Assembly: GCF_050279675.1 (NCBI RefSeq)
Contig: NZ_JBNNUK010000002.1
Coordinates: 248,001-312,000 of the forward strand
DNA: 64,000 nt
Direction of reading: 5' to 3'
DNA from: Viridibacillus sp050279675
GTDB lineage: Bacteria > Bacillota > Bacilli > Bacillales_A > Planococcaceae
Program-made: the position numbers and the translations under genes
The notes under the pieces: generated by a model
Told to the model about the DNA's origin: nothing
Databases searched by the model: none
Seen by the model: only the letters and a program-made list of their open reading frames with translations
Part shown: piece after piece, positions 1-9,058 of the stretch
Layout of the letters: every line of letters begins with the position of its first letter
Numbering within the stretch: the first letter of the stretch is position 1

Positions 1-25
1 GTAAACTACAAGGAGTGTACATCGC

Positions 26-322
26 ATGAAAATTATCGTATCAGATGAAGCACTAGAATGGTTTGAAAAAGAAATGGAATTAGAAGACGGGGACCAAATT
101 CGTTTTTATGCTCGGTATGGTGGCTCTAGCCCTTTTCATGAAGGTTTTTCACTTGGTATGAATCGTGAACAGTCTACAAATCCTGCAGTTGAAGTTGAAA
201 AGAATAATACACTTTTCTACATTGAAGAAGATGATTTATGGTTTTTCGACAATCACGATCTACATATACTGGTGGATGAAACACTTAATGAAATTAAATA
301 TGATTATACAAAAGAAGCTTAA
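26..322 (+). CDS. yneR: HesB/IscA-like family protein, YneR homologue
   Basis: A 98-residue acidic protein resembling B. subtilis YneR of the HesB-like family. It begins MKIIVSDEALEWFEKEM and carries the family block GDQIRFYARYGG. Classical A-type Fe-S carriers have three conserved cysteines; none is present here, so Fe-S transfer should not be assumed. The biochemical role is unknown. The start is supported by AAGGAG 11 bases upstream. The next genes, on the opposite strand, are the yneQ and yneP homologues, the same neighbours as in B. subtilis, which supports the family call. The convergent hairpin just downstream ends the transcript. Confidence 0.85.
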   Translation: MKIIVSDEALEWFEKEMELEDGDQIRFYARYGGSSPFHEGFSLGMNREQSTNPAVEVEKNNTLFYIEEDDLWFFDNHDLHILVDETLNEIKYDYTKEA

Positions 323-333
323 TAATACAAACG

Positions 334-369
334 AAAAGCATGGCGCCAAGTGAAGTGCGCCATGCTTTT
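334..369. terminator. Bidirectional terminator between yneR and yneQ
   Basis: A perfect 13-bp inverted repeat (AAAAGCATGGCGC / GCGCCATGCTTTT) with a 10-base loop. The A and T runs at its ends serve both converging genes; the yneQ homologue stops at 371. Confidence 0.85.
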
Positions 370-370
370 G

Positions 371-667
371 TTATGCATAAAAGCGATTGTACTGCTGTAA
401 TTGCCCTTCATTTAATAAAATATGGCGTTCAAAGTCGCCAAAAAGGTCGAAATGCGGGTAATGCTTATAATCGATCCACTCAGGTTTTAAACCATAGTTT
501 GCTCCCCATTTGATGAGTTTTTCGACGTCAGCACAACCTGCTTTTGTCACAGTTTTACAACCTGGGAAACGCTCGTCCTTCCAATAATGCGTAAGAAAAG
601 CGATTTCACCAGCGGTCACGCGCTTTTTCCATAATTCCAGCTCAGCTCTAGTAACACCTAATGCCAT
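371..667 (-). CDS. yneQ: YneQ-like conserved hypothetical protein
   Basis: A 98-residue soluble protein recognised by similarity and position as the B. subtilis YneQ family, whose function is unknown. It has no signal peptide or membrane segment. It is rich in Trp, Tyr and His and has two cysteines in its middle (GCKTVTKAGC). Its ATG overlaps the stop of the yneP homologue as TAATG, so the two are probably translationally coupled and share a promoter upstream of yneP. Nothing in the sequence shows a catalytic motif. Confidence 0.75.
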   Translation of the reverse strand: MALGVTRAELELWKKRVTAGEIAFLTHYWKDERFPGCKTVTKAGCADVEKLIKWGANYGLKPEWIDYKHYPHFDLFGDFERHILLNEGQLQQYNRFYA

Positions 668-1092
668 TAAGCTTCTTTTCTTTCAATTTCTTTATATTTT
701 CTATCCCATATAGGGTCTACTTTTCCTAAAGAAACCGGTCTAAAACTATCTTTTTTCACTAAAATATGTTCTGAAGTTGCTGTTACTGCTACAGTGCCAT
801 CTTCATGAAGAACCTTATAGCCATATACTGTACGTAACTTCCCGTGGGATTCAATCCAAGTTCGAACTGTCGCAACTTGACCATATCTCATCGCAGCTTT
901 GTATTGAATGGAAATATCCATCACTGGCGATACATAGCCGTCTGCTTCAAGTTGGGTCACTGAAAATCCTAAATCACGGATTAACTGTGTACGTCCCAAT
1001 TCAAGCCAAATGATATAATTTGAGTGATATACAACACCCATTTGATCTGTTTCCGCATAACGGATTTCTATCTCTTTATTACTAACAAACAT
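667..1092 (-). CDS. yneP: Acyl-CoA thioesterase, YneP/YbgC type
   Basis: A 141-residue HotDog-fold thioesterase of the 4-hydroxybenzoyl-CoA thioesterase/YbgC group. It would hydrolyse short or medium acyl-CoA in the cytoplasm; the substrate is not known. The N-terminal signature YAETDQMGVVYHSNYIIW includes Asp16, the candidate catalytic residue, followed by the usual HSNY stretch. The length is normal for the family. GAGGTG sits six bases before the ATG. It is the first gene of a coupled pair with the yneQ homologue. Confidence 0.85.
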   Translation of the reverse strand: MFVSNKEIEIRYAETDQMGVVYHSNYIIWLELGRTQLIRDLGFSVTQLEADGYVSPVMDISIQYKAAMRYGQVATVRTWIESHGKLRTVYGYKVLHEDGTVAVTATSEHILVKKDSFRPVSLGKVDPIWDRKYKEIERKEA

Positions 1093-1203
1093 TTATTTCA
1101 CCTCATAACTCTATTATACAGAAGTCTAACTGAAATTACTCAAAAAAGCCTTATATACAGCGTAATTCGACATCAAAGCATTAATTTTATATCCCTCGAT
1201 AAC

Positions 1204-1229
1204 AAAAAGACGAAGCCATTAGCTTCGCC
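1204..1229 (-). terminator. Terminator of the M14 carboxypeptidase gene
   Basis: On the minus strand the hairpin CGAAGC-TAATG-GCTTCG is followed by TCTTTTTG. It lies directly after the stop codon at 1236. Confidence 0.75.
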
Positions 1230-1235
1230 TATTTG

Positions 1236-3254
1236 TTATCGTTTACTAGCTTCTTTTGATGCTAACAAACCTATTGATTTGTTTTTCATCCATACATTAT
1301 TCCAATGTTTATGGGATACTGGACCTTCACCTGAATATGGTGCAATTTCAACTGTAATACCAGGCTTTTTCTGTGACATGATAAACCAATCAGCAGAAGA
1401 TCCACTACCTCGAACATAAAGAGGTGGGATGATTGAATACCCAGTTACACGACTAATTTGACGTGTTAATGCTAAATCACGCTTATAGTTAGTGCTATTT
1501 TGGAAGTTAAACCAATATAGAATTTGACCAGATGAGTGATATGAAATATCGGACTTAAATTTATGACGTTCGACAAAAGCTTTTAGTGCCTGCGCTTCAG
1601 GTTCTGAGAATACACGGGGACCTTTGTAACCTTTATAGGTTTTCGGTGTAAAAGGTACATATTTCCATTCACCATCAAAATTTCGATTTAAATCGACACC
1701 ACGAGCATTAGCTTTCCAACGTTTGTAATTTGAGCTTTTATTGATCTGCTTGATCAGATTCTTATTCGCCATACTATTTATACCATTTTGTACTAATGTC
1801 ACACCATCAGGATTAATCATTGGCACAAACCAAATACTTGTTGTATCAAGGGTTTGACGCACATCATAACCTGCAAAGCTTGTCTTTTTATTATAGCTAT
1901 AAGAGTAGTTATCTATCATTTCCATTACTACATTTGTGGTCATATGTTCACGAGCATGAATGGCTGCATCTACTAAGATTTCTTTCTTACCATTCCCCAC
2001 TCTTAACGCATAGATTGCTCTTCCCTCGACAGATTCACCAATTTTCTCTAGAGATGTAAACTCAGGATACAATTTAGCGAAAACTTTCATATAGTACGAG
2101 TATGCCTTATACGTGACGTTTTTTGTCGGATTAACGATGTTTTTGTGATAGTAATTAGCTAAATCGACATACCCAGATTGACCTAAATATTCAATTATAC
2201 CGAAACCTTTAGATATACCTTTTAAATGTACAGTTTGTCCTTTGTTTAAAGAACCGATTTTGATACCATTTTGATCGTACACAGCTGAAGTTTTTTCTGC
2301 ATATAAAGTGATTGGATATGTTGCTGATTTCAGCGTGGCTAAAGAGTTTGCCTTCTTTGTAGGCATTGTGCCAGTAATTGGAACTGCATATTGTTTGCCA
2401 CTTTTCTTAATGTAATGATACTTACTAGTAGTTTTTGTTGGTTTAAAAACAGCACCTTTTGTTAATGTACCGAATTTTTCGAACTTATTATTTGTGACTG
2501 TATATAGCGTCACTGATTTGTTAGTAATTTCGACATTATCTGATGATTTAAATGATAATTCGACATCTTTAAATGCGATATAACCTGTTTGATTTCCTAC
2601 ATTTACAACGAAGTAATTGTCGACAATATTAATTGTTTTAAACTTTGTTGCTTGTGATCCTACCGCTAAAACTGTCGAAGTTGTGCTTGGCTTGTTATAA
2701 ATTTTGAAGGGTTTTTTAGTTGTAATACTTACTGTCTTTTTCACTTCAGGTACAACAAGTTCTAATTTTGCTTCACTCAGGTTTTCACGTGCAATCCAAT
2801 ATGTATTTTGTCCAATTGATAATTCATACCAATTTGCGTTATCTGTAGGGTTCACGTAGTAAATGGTTGATGAATCATTTAATTGTAACAAAGCATTTGT
2901 CGTGTTATTTGGTTCGAATAATAAACTGTTTGCATTCACTGTTACATATGTATATATAACCTCTGGCGATTCTACAATCTTTTCTTCTTCGGTTGTTTCA
3001 ATATTTTCTGGAGTTTCTACAGATGATTGTTTTTCTTGTATTTCGGGTTCATCTTTATCTGATGTTTCTTCTAATGTAATTACTTCTTGTGGTACAACTG
3101 TCTCATCTATTTCAACTTTCTCATTGTCCTTTTGTTGTTGCTCTACTGGTGCCGCATGAACTGTATTCAAGTATGCAAACGGTATATTAAGAGCGAGAAT
3201 GAAGGCAAGTGAAGAAGCGAAAAGTTGAAGATTCTTCTTTTCCATAAATCCCAA
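1236..3254 (-). CDS. Secreted zinc carboxypeptidase, M14 family, with SH3-like repeats
   Basis: About 672 residues. A signal peptide (basic MEKKNLQ, hydrophobic core, AHAAP-like cleavage region) is followed by an acidic Glu/Thr-rich linker (about residues 40-95), several SH3b-like wall-binding modules (about 95-370), and a C-terminal M14 peptidase. The peptidase shows HAREH near residue 433 (zinc His and Glu), NPDG, the VDLNRNF block, a third zinc ligand in SYHSSGQ near 573, and the catalytic Glu in TVEIAPY near 636. It probably trims peptides outside the cell or at the wall. I prefer a TTG start at 3254, because GAGGTG lies six bases before it. A GTG at 3263 or the ATG at 3245 are alternatives. 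Confidence 0.88.
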   Translation of the reverse strand: MGFMEKKNLQLFASSLAFILALNIPFAYLNTVHAAPVEQQQKDNEKVEIDETVVPQEVITLEETSDKDEPEIQEKQSSVETPENIETTEEEKIVESPEVIYTYVTVNANSLLFEPNNTTNALLQLNDSSTIYYVNPTDNANWYELSIGQNTYWIARENLSEAKLELVVPEVKKTVSITTKKPFKIYNKPSTTSTVLAVGSQATKFKTINIVDNYFVVNVGNQTGYIAFKDVELSFKSSDNVEITNKSVTLYTVTNNKFEKFGTLTKGAVFKPTKTTSKYHYIKKSGKQYAVPITGTMPTKKANSLATLKSATYPITLYAEKTSAVYDQNGIKIGSLNKGQTVHLKGISKGFGIIEYLGQSGYVDLANYYHKNIVNPTKNVTYKAYSYYMKVFAKLYPEFTSLEKIGESVEGRAIYALRVGNGKKEILVDAAIHAREHMTTNVVMEMIDNYSYSYNKKTSFAGYDVRQTLDTTSIWFVPMINPDGVTLVQNGINSMANKNLIKQINKSSNYKRWKANARGVDLNRNFDGEWKYVPFTPKTYKGYKGPRVFSEPEAQALKAFVERHKFKSDISYHSSGQILYWFNFQNSTNYKRDLALTRQISRVTGYSIIPPLYVRGSGSSADWFIMSQKKPGITVEIAPYSGEGPVSHKHWNNVWMKNKSIGLLASKEASKR

Positions 3255-3324
3255 TTGGTACACCTCAACTATTTTTTCTCAATTTGACTCAAAATATCAT
3301 TTATTTTCCATATTAAAATAGAAA

Positions 3325-3366
3325 AATACATGTGTAGCATACAGTTAAGATACGCTACACATGTAT
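3325..3366 (-). terminator. Terminator downstream of aconitase
   Basis: The inverted repeat CATGTGTAGC / GCTACACATG has a 15-base loop. On the minus strand it is followed by TATTTTTC, 40 bases after the citB stop. Confidence 0.75.
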
Positions 3367-3402
3367 ACAAGGAAGGAAGACTCTTAAAGAATCAAACCTA
3401 AC

Positions 3403-6108
3403 TTATTTTGTTAATTTGTTACGAAGTACCATTTGTAGGATACCACCGTTACGGTAGTAGTCTACTTCTACTTCTGAGTCGAAACGTGCAAGAGCTTTGA
3501 ATTCTTTAACAGAACCGTCTTCAGCTTTAGCAGTCACAGTTAAGATATCTTGAGGTTTAACACCTTCAGCGATATTAACTGAGATTTCTTCTTTACCAGT
3601 TAAGCCTAGAGATTCAGCGTTTTGTCCATCAACATATTGTAATGGAAGAACACCCATCATTACTAGGTTTGAACGGTGAATACGTTCGTAAGATTCAGCG
3701 ATAACTGTTTTAACGCCTAAAAGGTTAGTACCTTTCGCAGCCCAGTCACGTGAAGAACCCATACCGTAATCTTTTCCAGCAAGTACAGCTAAACCAGTGC
3801 CATTTTCAGCGTATTTCATAGCTGCATCGTAAATGTACTCAACTTCGCCTGTTGGCCAGTAAGTAGTGTAACCACCTTCTGTACCTGGAGCAACTTGGTT
3901 ACGGATACGGATGTTAGCGAAAGTACCGCGCATCATAACTTCGTGGTTACCACGACGAGAACCGTAAGAGTTGAAGTTACGAGGTTCTACACCGTTAGCA
4001 CGTAAGTATTGACCAGCTGGCGTATCTTTACCAATCGCACCTGCAGGAGAGATGTGGTCAGTTGTGATAGAGTCACCGAACTTCGCAAGTACACGTAAGC
4101 CAGAAAGTCCTTTAATGTCTTCTGGTTTTGGTGCAAGGTTTTGGAAGAATGGTGGGTTTTGAATGTAAGTTGATTTTTCATCAAATGTGTATAGAGAATC
4201 AGTTGATGTTTCAATTTCATTCCATTTTTCATTTTCGTCAAATACGCGTGCATATTCTTTTTGGAATAGGTCACGAGTTACAACTTTACCAAGAACATTG
4301 TTGATTTCTTCAGTAGTAGGCCAGATATCAGCGAAGAATACATCGTTGCCATCTTTGTCTTTACCGAATGAATCATTTTGAAGATCTACATCTACAGTAC
4401 CAGCTAATGCGTAAGCAACAACAAGTGGTGGTGATGCTAAGTAGTTAGCTTTAACTAGTGGGTGTACACGACCTTCGAAGTTACGGTTACCTGAAAGTAC
4501 AGAAGTTACGAATAAATCATTTGAAGTAATCGCTTCTTCGATTTCAGGAAGTAATGGACCTGAGTTACCGATACATGTAGTACAGCCGTAACCTACAGTG
4601 TTGAAACCGATTTCGTCCAAGTACGTTGTAAGACCAGAATCGTTTAAGTATCCAGTTACAACTTTTGAACCTGGTGCTAACGAAGTTTTAACCCATTTAG
4701 GAACAGTTAAACCTTTTTCAACAGCTTTTTTAGCTACTAAACCTGCAGCGATTAATACGTAAGGGTTAGATGTATTCGTACATGAAGTGATTGCAGCGAT
4801 TGCTACAGCACCTGCAGGAATTTCTACATCGCCTTCAGCGAATTTAGCAGTTGCAGTTTTTTCGAATTCTTTTTCAGTTAAACCGAAACCTTGTACACCA
4901 GAAGGAGCTACTACTACTTCGTGGTAACGTTTTTTCATGTTTGAAAGTGGAATTAAATCTTGCGGACGTTTAGGACCTGATAAGTTAGGCTCGATATCAG
5001 CAAGGTTAATTTCTACAACATCAGTGTAAACTGGTTCTAATTCAGGATCAAAGAACATGTTGTTTTCTTTTAAGTATGTTTCAACAACTTGGATGTGCTC
5101 TTCGTCACGACCAGTTAAACGCATATAGTTTAATGATTCTTCGTCAATTGCGAAGTAACCACATGTAGCACCGTATTCAGGAGCCATGTTAGAAATTGTT
5201 GCACGGTCAGCTAGTGGTAATTGAGGGATTCCCGGACCGAAGAACTCAACAAATTTATTAACTACACCTTTAGCACGTAGAACTTGTGTTACTTTAAGAG
5301 CTAAGTCAGTAGCTGTAGTTCCGTTTGGAAGATCGCCTGTTAATTTAACACCGATTACTTCTGGAACTGGGAAGTATGAAGGTTGACCTAACATACCTGC
5401 TTCAGCTTCGATACCACCTACACCCCATCCAAGTACACCGATACCGTTGATCATTGTAGTATGAGAGTCAGTTCCAACAACTGAATCTGGGAATGTTTCG
5501 AAAGTTCCGTCTGCATTTTCATTCACGTGTACAACTGGAGCTAAGTACTCAAGGTTAACTTGGTGAACGATACCAGTTGCAGGAGGTACAGCACGGAAAT
5601 TATTGTAAGATGTTTGAGCCCATTTTAAGAAGTTATAACGCTCAGCGTTACGTTCGAATTCAAGGTCCATGTTAGCTTGTAAAGCTGTTGCAGTACCGTA
5701 TTTGTCAACTTGTACTGAGTGGTCAATTACAAGGTCAACTGGAATTGCAGGGTTAATTTCGTTAGCGTCTCCGCCCATTTCTTTCATTGCAGAACGTAGA
5801 GATGCTAAGTCAACTACTACTGGTACACCAGTGAAATCTTGTAATACTACGCGTGATGGTTTGAAAGGAACTTCAGCATTAGGATCTACATCTGCGCCCC
5901 ATTTTGCTAATTGATCAACATGATCCTCTTTGATTACATAGCCGTCGTATTGACGTAAAACAGATTCTAATAATACTTTGATTGAATAAGGAAGGCGTGA
6001 TACTTTTGCGATACCAGCTTCTTCGATTGCAGCTAAACGGTAGAAGTTATATTGTTTACCATTTACGTCGAATGAAGCACGGCTGTTATGCAAGTTTTTG
6101 TTTGCCAT
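3403..6108 (-). CDS. citB: Aconitate hydratase (aconitase A)
   Basis: 901 residues, close to the roughly 909 of B. subtilis CitB. It interconverts citrate and isocitrate in the TCA cycle. The three [4Fe-4S] cysteines are visible: Cys443 in SCTNTSNPY, and Cys509 and Cys512 in GCTTCIGNSGP. The active-site stretches VVGTDSHTTM and the C-terminal swivel domain with GSSRDWAAKG are also present. In B. subtilis the iron-free form is an RNA-binding regulator; the sequence is compatible with this but does not prove it. GAGGGGG precedes the ATG. The gene stands alone, with a CcpC-like operator upstream and its own terminator. Confidence 0.97.
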   Translation of the reverse strand: MANKNLHNSRASFDVNGKQYNFYRLAAIEEAGIAKVSRLPYSIKVLLESVLRQYDGYVIKEDHVDQLAKWGADVDPNAEVPFKPSRVVLQDFTGVPVVVDLASLRSAMKEMGGDANEINPAIPVDLVIDHSVQVDKYGTATALQANMDLEFERNAERYNFLKWAQTSYNNFRAVPPATGIVHQVNLEYLAPVVHVNENADGTFETFPDSVVGTDSHTTMINGIGVLGWGVGGIEAEAGMLGQPSYFPVPEVIGVKLTGDLPNGTTATDLALKVTQVLRAKGVVNKFVEFFGPGIPQLPLADRATISNMAPEYGATCGYFAIDEESLNYMRLTGRDEEHIQVVETYLKENNMFFDPELEPVYTDVVEINLADIEPNLSGPKRPQDLIPLSNMKKRYHEVVVAPSGVQGFGLTEKEFEKTATAKFAEGDVEIPAGAVAIAAITSCTNTSNPYVLIAAGLVAKKAVEKGLTVPKWVKTSLAPGSKVVTGYLNDSGLTTYLDEIGFNTVGYGCTTCIGNSGPLLPEIEEAITSNDLFVTSVLSGNRNFEGRVHPLVKANYLASPPLVVAYALAGTVDVDLQNDSFGKDKDGNDVFFADIWPTTEEINNVLGKVVTRDLFQKEYARVFDENEKWNEIETSTDSLYTFDEKSTYIQNPPFFQNLAPKPEDIKGLSGLRVLAKFGDSITTDHISPAGAIGKDTPAGQYLRANGVEPRNFNSYGSRRGNHEVMMRGTFANIRIRNQVAPGTEGGYTTYWPTGEVEYIYDAAMKYAENGTGLAVLAGKDYGMGSSRDWAAKGTNLLGVKTVIAESYERIHRSNLVMMGVLPLQYVDGQNAESLGLTGKEEISVNIAEGVKPQDILTVTAKAEDGSVKEFKALARFDSEVEVDYYRNGGILQMVLRNKLTK

Positions 6109-6176
6109 AGGTTGGTTCCCCCTCTAATTAACTAATGAAAAGGCTTTAATAATAGCTTCTTTTCTCCACAAACAAT

Positions 6177-6241
6177 AATATACTAATTAGATACATAAGT
6201 AAATTACATTAATATTATAGCGTGTGATAAGTTAAATTTAT
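6177..6241 (-). promoter_or_regulatory. citB promoter with CcpC-like operator
   Basis: A perfect ATAA-N7-TTAT dyad lies at 6227-6241, and a single half-site (ATAA on the plus strand) at 6195-6198. The minus strand has TATATT at 6177-6182 as a possible -10. If transcription starts near 6170, the dyad is centred near -64 and the half-site near -27. B. subtilis citB is known to be controlled by the citrate-responsive LysR-type repressor CcpC through a dyad near -66 and a half-site near -27. The start site is inferred. A second -10-like TATAAT at 6214-6219 is an alternative. Confidence 0.55.
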
Positions 6242-6431
6242 GACCTTTTTCTAAATGCCATAAGCACTCTCGAAAATGTTGTTTTTTCATTTTAATACAG
6301 AATACATCAAATTTTACGAAATTAAAAACATATCTACAAATGCAACTAAAGCCGTGTTTTAGTTTAGTTTTTAATCTTTTAATATTTCGTGCAATCATGT
6401 TTAATCCAAGTGGTCACTTAATGACTGGGTT

Positions 6432-6734
6432 TTATTTTTTTTGAATAAGACCAAAACTGATGCCTGTAGGGTCAACTAAGTATGCCAAGAAAAACGCCTT
6501 ATTAATCGCATCATCTATAAAATCAACCTCTATTTGAATGTGGGAGCCATGAGGATAATCATAAGGTCCTTTACCTATTCTGCCGTTAATTCCAGATTCA
6601 GTACGTTTATTTATAGAAACGGCTCAATAATCCCAATGCGGTACTGATATTTCCCAAAAAAAAACTTCGGAATAAAATAATGCTGCTTTTTCAGGTTCTT
6701 GACTATTTAATTCAAAACCTTCAACTTTCCCCAT
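6432..6734 (-). pseudogene. Broken VOC (glyoxalase/bleomycin-resistance) family gene
   Basis: A 101-codon minus-strand frame starts with ATG behind AGGGG and ends TAA. It is interrupted by one in-frame TGA at 6624-6626 (codon 37), where a Trp or other residue would be expected after HWDY. The C-terminal text LAYLVDPTGISFGLIQ is typical of VOC proteins. Between DDAINKA and FLAYLVDPTG the usual stretch of about 15 residues carrying GG and the P-rich loop is missing, so there is probably an in-frame deletion too. Two lesions argue for a dead gene rather than a sequencing error. It shows no link to citB or lut. Confidence 0.75.
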
Positions 6735-6840
6735 TTTTAATCCCCTCTCTCAAAATCTAACTGATTGAATATAGTTAATTCGATATCTTCATATAAAATT
6801 CCTCTTATATAATGTTGATGAACTTCTCTAAATAAAATGA

Positions 6841-6870
6841 AAAAACCTGTATTTTACATACAGGTTTTTT
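6841..6870 (-). terminator. Terminator of the lutABC operon
   Basis: The hairpin AAACCTGTA / TACAGGTTT has a 7-base loop. A run precedes it and a T run follows on either strand. It lies 40 bases beyond the lutC stop. Confidence 0.8.
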
Positions 6871-6909
6871 CATAATCGTATTGTATTCTTAATCGAATTT
6901 TATATTAAA

Positions 6910-7620
6910 TTATCGATTTTCTACTATTATATATGTTGCTTTTACAGGGCCATGCACACCAACCACCAGATTCATCTCAATATCGGCTGAATTACTTGGT
7001 CCAGATATGAAATTAATACATGGCGGTACTGTTTCTCCACTTCGCACTTTTTCAGAGATAATTTGTGCTGCTTGAGTCATTCTTGGAACAATTGTGCTTT
7101 TGGGAATAATCGCAATATAGGTTTGTGGAAGCAAACTGACTGATCTCCCTTGACCGCCTGTTGAAAATAAAACAACTGTTGCAGACTCGGCAAGTGTTAT
7201 ATCACTAAAGGTAATACCCACATTCGCTTTTTCTGCAAGTTTAATATTATCATGTCCATTTTCTACATTCCATTCATTCACTTCAACACTTGCTTGTGGC
7301 CACTCTTCTTCCAGTAAATTACGTAGACCGAATGTGTCGAAACGTTCATCTTTCCAAATAGAAACGGGACCGCCTCCATTTAAATCTACACGATTTGCTA
7401 ACACTACTTTTAATTGGTCTGCAGTTGTTTCAATATAGTCTGTATGAATATTGCTACACTGTTTCTGAAACACTTGCACAAGCTCATCTTGGGATAGATC
7501 AGTCAGTGTTTTTGCTTGCGGATTATACTTCCAATGACGTTCAGGCTTTTTTGTTGTATTCATTTCTCGGCCAAGTGCTGTTGCAATATTTTTTATAAAA
7601 GGTGCACGTTGTTGGATCAT
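6910..7620 (-). CDS. lutC: Lactate utilization protein LutC
   Basis: 236 residues of the LutC/YkgG family (DUF162/LUD domain). It is the third subunit of the LutABC iron-sulfur complex that oxidises L-lactate to pyruvate in Bacillus. Family blocks seen include VGITFSDITLAESATVVL near residues 130-150 and the C-terminal FISGPSNSADIEMNLVVGVHGP. The LUD domain is shared with LutB. The ATG at 7620 is preceded by GGAGGAG and overlaps the lutB stop by four bases, so translation is coupled. It is the last gene of the operon. Confidence 0.95.
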   Translation of the reverse strand: MIQQRAPFIKNIATALGREMNTTKKPERHWKYNPQAKTLTDLSQDELVQVFQKQCSNIHTDYIETTADQLKVVLANRVDLNGGGPVSIWKDERFDTFGLRNLLEEEWPQASVEVNEWNVENGHDNIKLAEKANVGITFSDITLAESATVVLFSTGGQGRSVSLLPQTYIAIIPKSTIVPRMTQAAQIISEKVRSGETVPPCINFISGPSNSADIEMNLVVGVHGPVKATYIIVENR

Positions 7621-9047
7621 TTCTTGTCTCCTCCTTCACGGTTTTTATACCAGTCGCGGAAACGTTCATTTTTTGGTGCAGGGAAATCGCGTATCATTGT
7701 CCATTCTTTTAATGGCCCCGGCCCTTTAGATATAAACTCTTTATCTTTCATAAAGGGCTTCATAACTTTTGTTGCGAGTTTTGTTCCTGTTGTATATAGC
7801 GGATTAGAGGATGCCCCAATACCAAACGCCTTCATCATCAAGCCTTCAGAAATAGGTGCTTTACCTTCTTTTTCTACTATTATTTGTCGATGCTTGTGAA
7901 GTAACTCATGCAACGGAATCTTCACAGGGCATGCTTCCGTACAAGCACCACATAATGTAGAGGCATAAGGTAATTCTTTAAAGTCATCATATCCTGCAAG
8001 TAACGGAGTCAATACAGCTCCTATTGGTCCTGGATAGATTGAGTTATATGAATGCCCTCCTATATGCCGATATACAGGACATACATTAATACATGCTGCA
8101 CAACGAATACATTGTAATACTGATTGAAATTCAGTTCCAAGAATTTTCGAACGTCCATTATCAACAATGACAAGATGGAACTCTTCAGGACCATCAGCAT
8201 CACCTTCACGGCGTGGACCTGATAATACCGTGATATAACTCGTTAGTTTTTGCCCAACAGCACTTCGAGTCAACAAACTAACGAGTACTTCTAATTCTTC
8301 GAACGTAGGTACAATGCGCTCCATACCCATAACAGTAATTTGCGTTTTTGGCACAGTCGTGGCTAAACGAGCATTCCCCTCATTGGTTACTAAACTAATC
8401 GAACCAGATTCAGCTATAGCAAAGTTACAACCTGTAATACCAACATCCGCTGTTAAAAACTCGTTACGTAAAGTTTCTCGTGCATGCCTTGCCAATTCTG
8501 TTGGATCATTTGATTTTTTATAATTTATCTTCTCTTCGAACACCTTACGAATTTGTTCTTTGTTTTTATGTAGTGCAGGTGCGACTATATGGGAAGGTGG
8601 TTCGTGTTCGTCAAGTTGTAAAATGTATTCCCCTAAATCTGTCTCAATCACAGTACAACCAGCCTTTTCTAATGCTGCATTTAGACCGATTTCTTCAGTA
8701 ACCATTGATTTTGATTTGACGATTTTTTTTGCTTCTTTCTTTTTAACAACTTCTTCAATATAACGATTAGCGTCATCTGCAGTTTGTGCAAAGAAAACGT
8801 GACCACCAAGCTTTTGGATGTTGTCTGAAAGTTCTTGTAAATAATAATCGAGATTTTCAAGTACATGTTGGCGAATTTCTTCTCCATGAGAGCGCCATTC
8901 TTCCCAGTTTCCAAGTTCCTCTGCGTTTTCTAATCGGCGAGAACGAAGGCGATCTTGTGCACCAGACACAGCACCACGCATAAAGTCATCTTTTAAATTA
9001 TCTTTTACTTTGTCTTTAAAATTCCCATCTGTAATTTTTACAGCCAT
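7617..9047 (-). CDS. lutB: Lactate utilization iron-sulfur protein LutB
   Basis: 476 residues, the normal length for LutB (about 479 in B. subtilis). The N-terminal LUD domain contains GITGCNFAIAESGS. Two ferredoxin-type cysteine clusters follow: CIRCAACINVCP near residue 312 and CGACTEACPVKIP near residue 365. These probably pass electrons within the LutABC lactate oxidase complex. AGGGGTGA lies just before the ATG. The gap to lutA is only 11 bases, and the end overlaps lutC. Confidence 0.97.
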   Translation of the reverse strand: MAVKITDGNFKDKVKDNLKDDFMRGAVSGAQDRLRSRRLENAEELGNWEEWRSHGEEIRQHVLENLDYYLQELSDNIQKLGGHVFFAQTADDANRYIEEVVKKKEAKKIVKSKSMVTEEIGLNAALEKAGCTVIETDLGEYILQLDEHEPPSHIVAPALHKNKEQIRKVFEEKINYKKSNDPTELARHARETLRNEFLTADVGITGCNFAIAESGSISLVTNEGNARLATTVPKTQITVMGMERIVPTFEELEVLVSLLTRSAVGQKLTSYITVLSGPRREGDADGPEEFHLVIVDNGRSKILGTEFQSVLQCIRCAACINVCPVYRHIGGHSYNSIYPGPIGAVLTPLLAGYDDFKELPYASTLCGACTEACPVKIPLHELLHKHRQIIVEKEGKAPISEGLMMKAFGIGASSNPLYTTGTKLATKVMKPFMKDKEFISKGPGPLKEWTMIRDFPAPKNERFRDWYKNREGGDKK

Positions 9048-9058
9048 ATGCTCACCCC

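Noticed and set aside
1024..1419. 131-codon plus-strand frame opposite the carboxypeptidase end
   Set aside because: Antisense shadow crossing a terminator; no coding signals.
6204..6398. 64-codon minus-strand frame upstream of citB
   Set aside because: It has no ribosome binding site, low-complexity AT-driven composition, and overlaps the citB control region.
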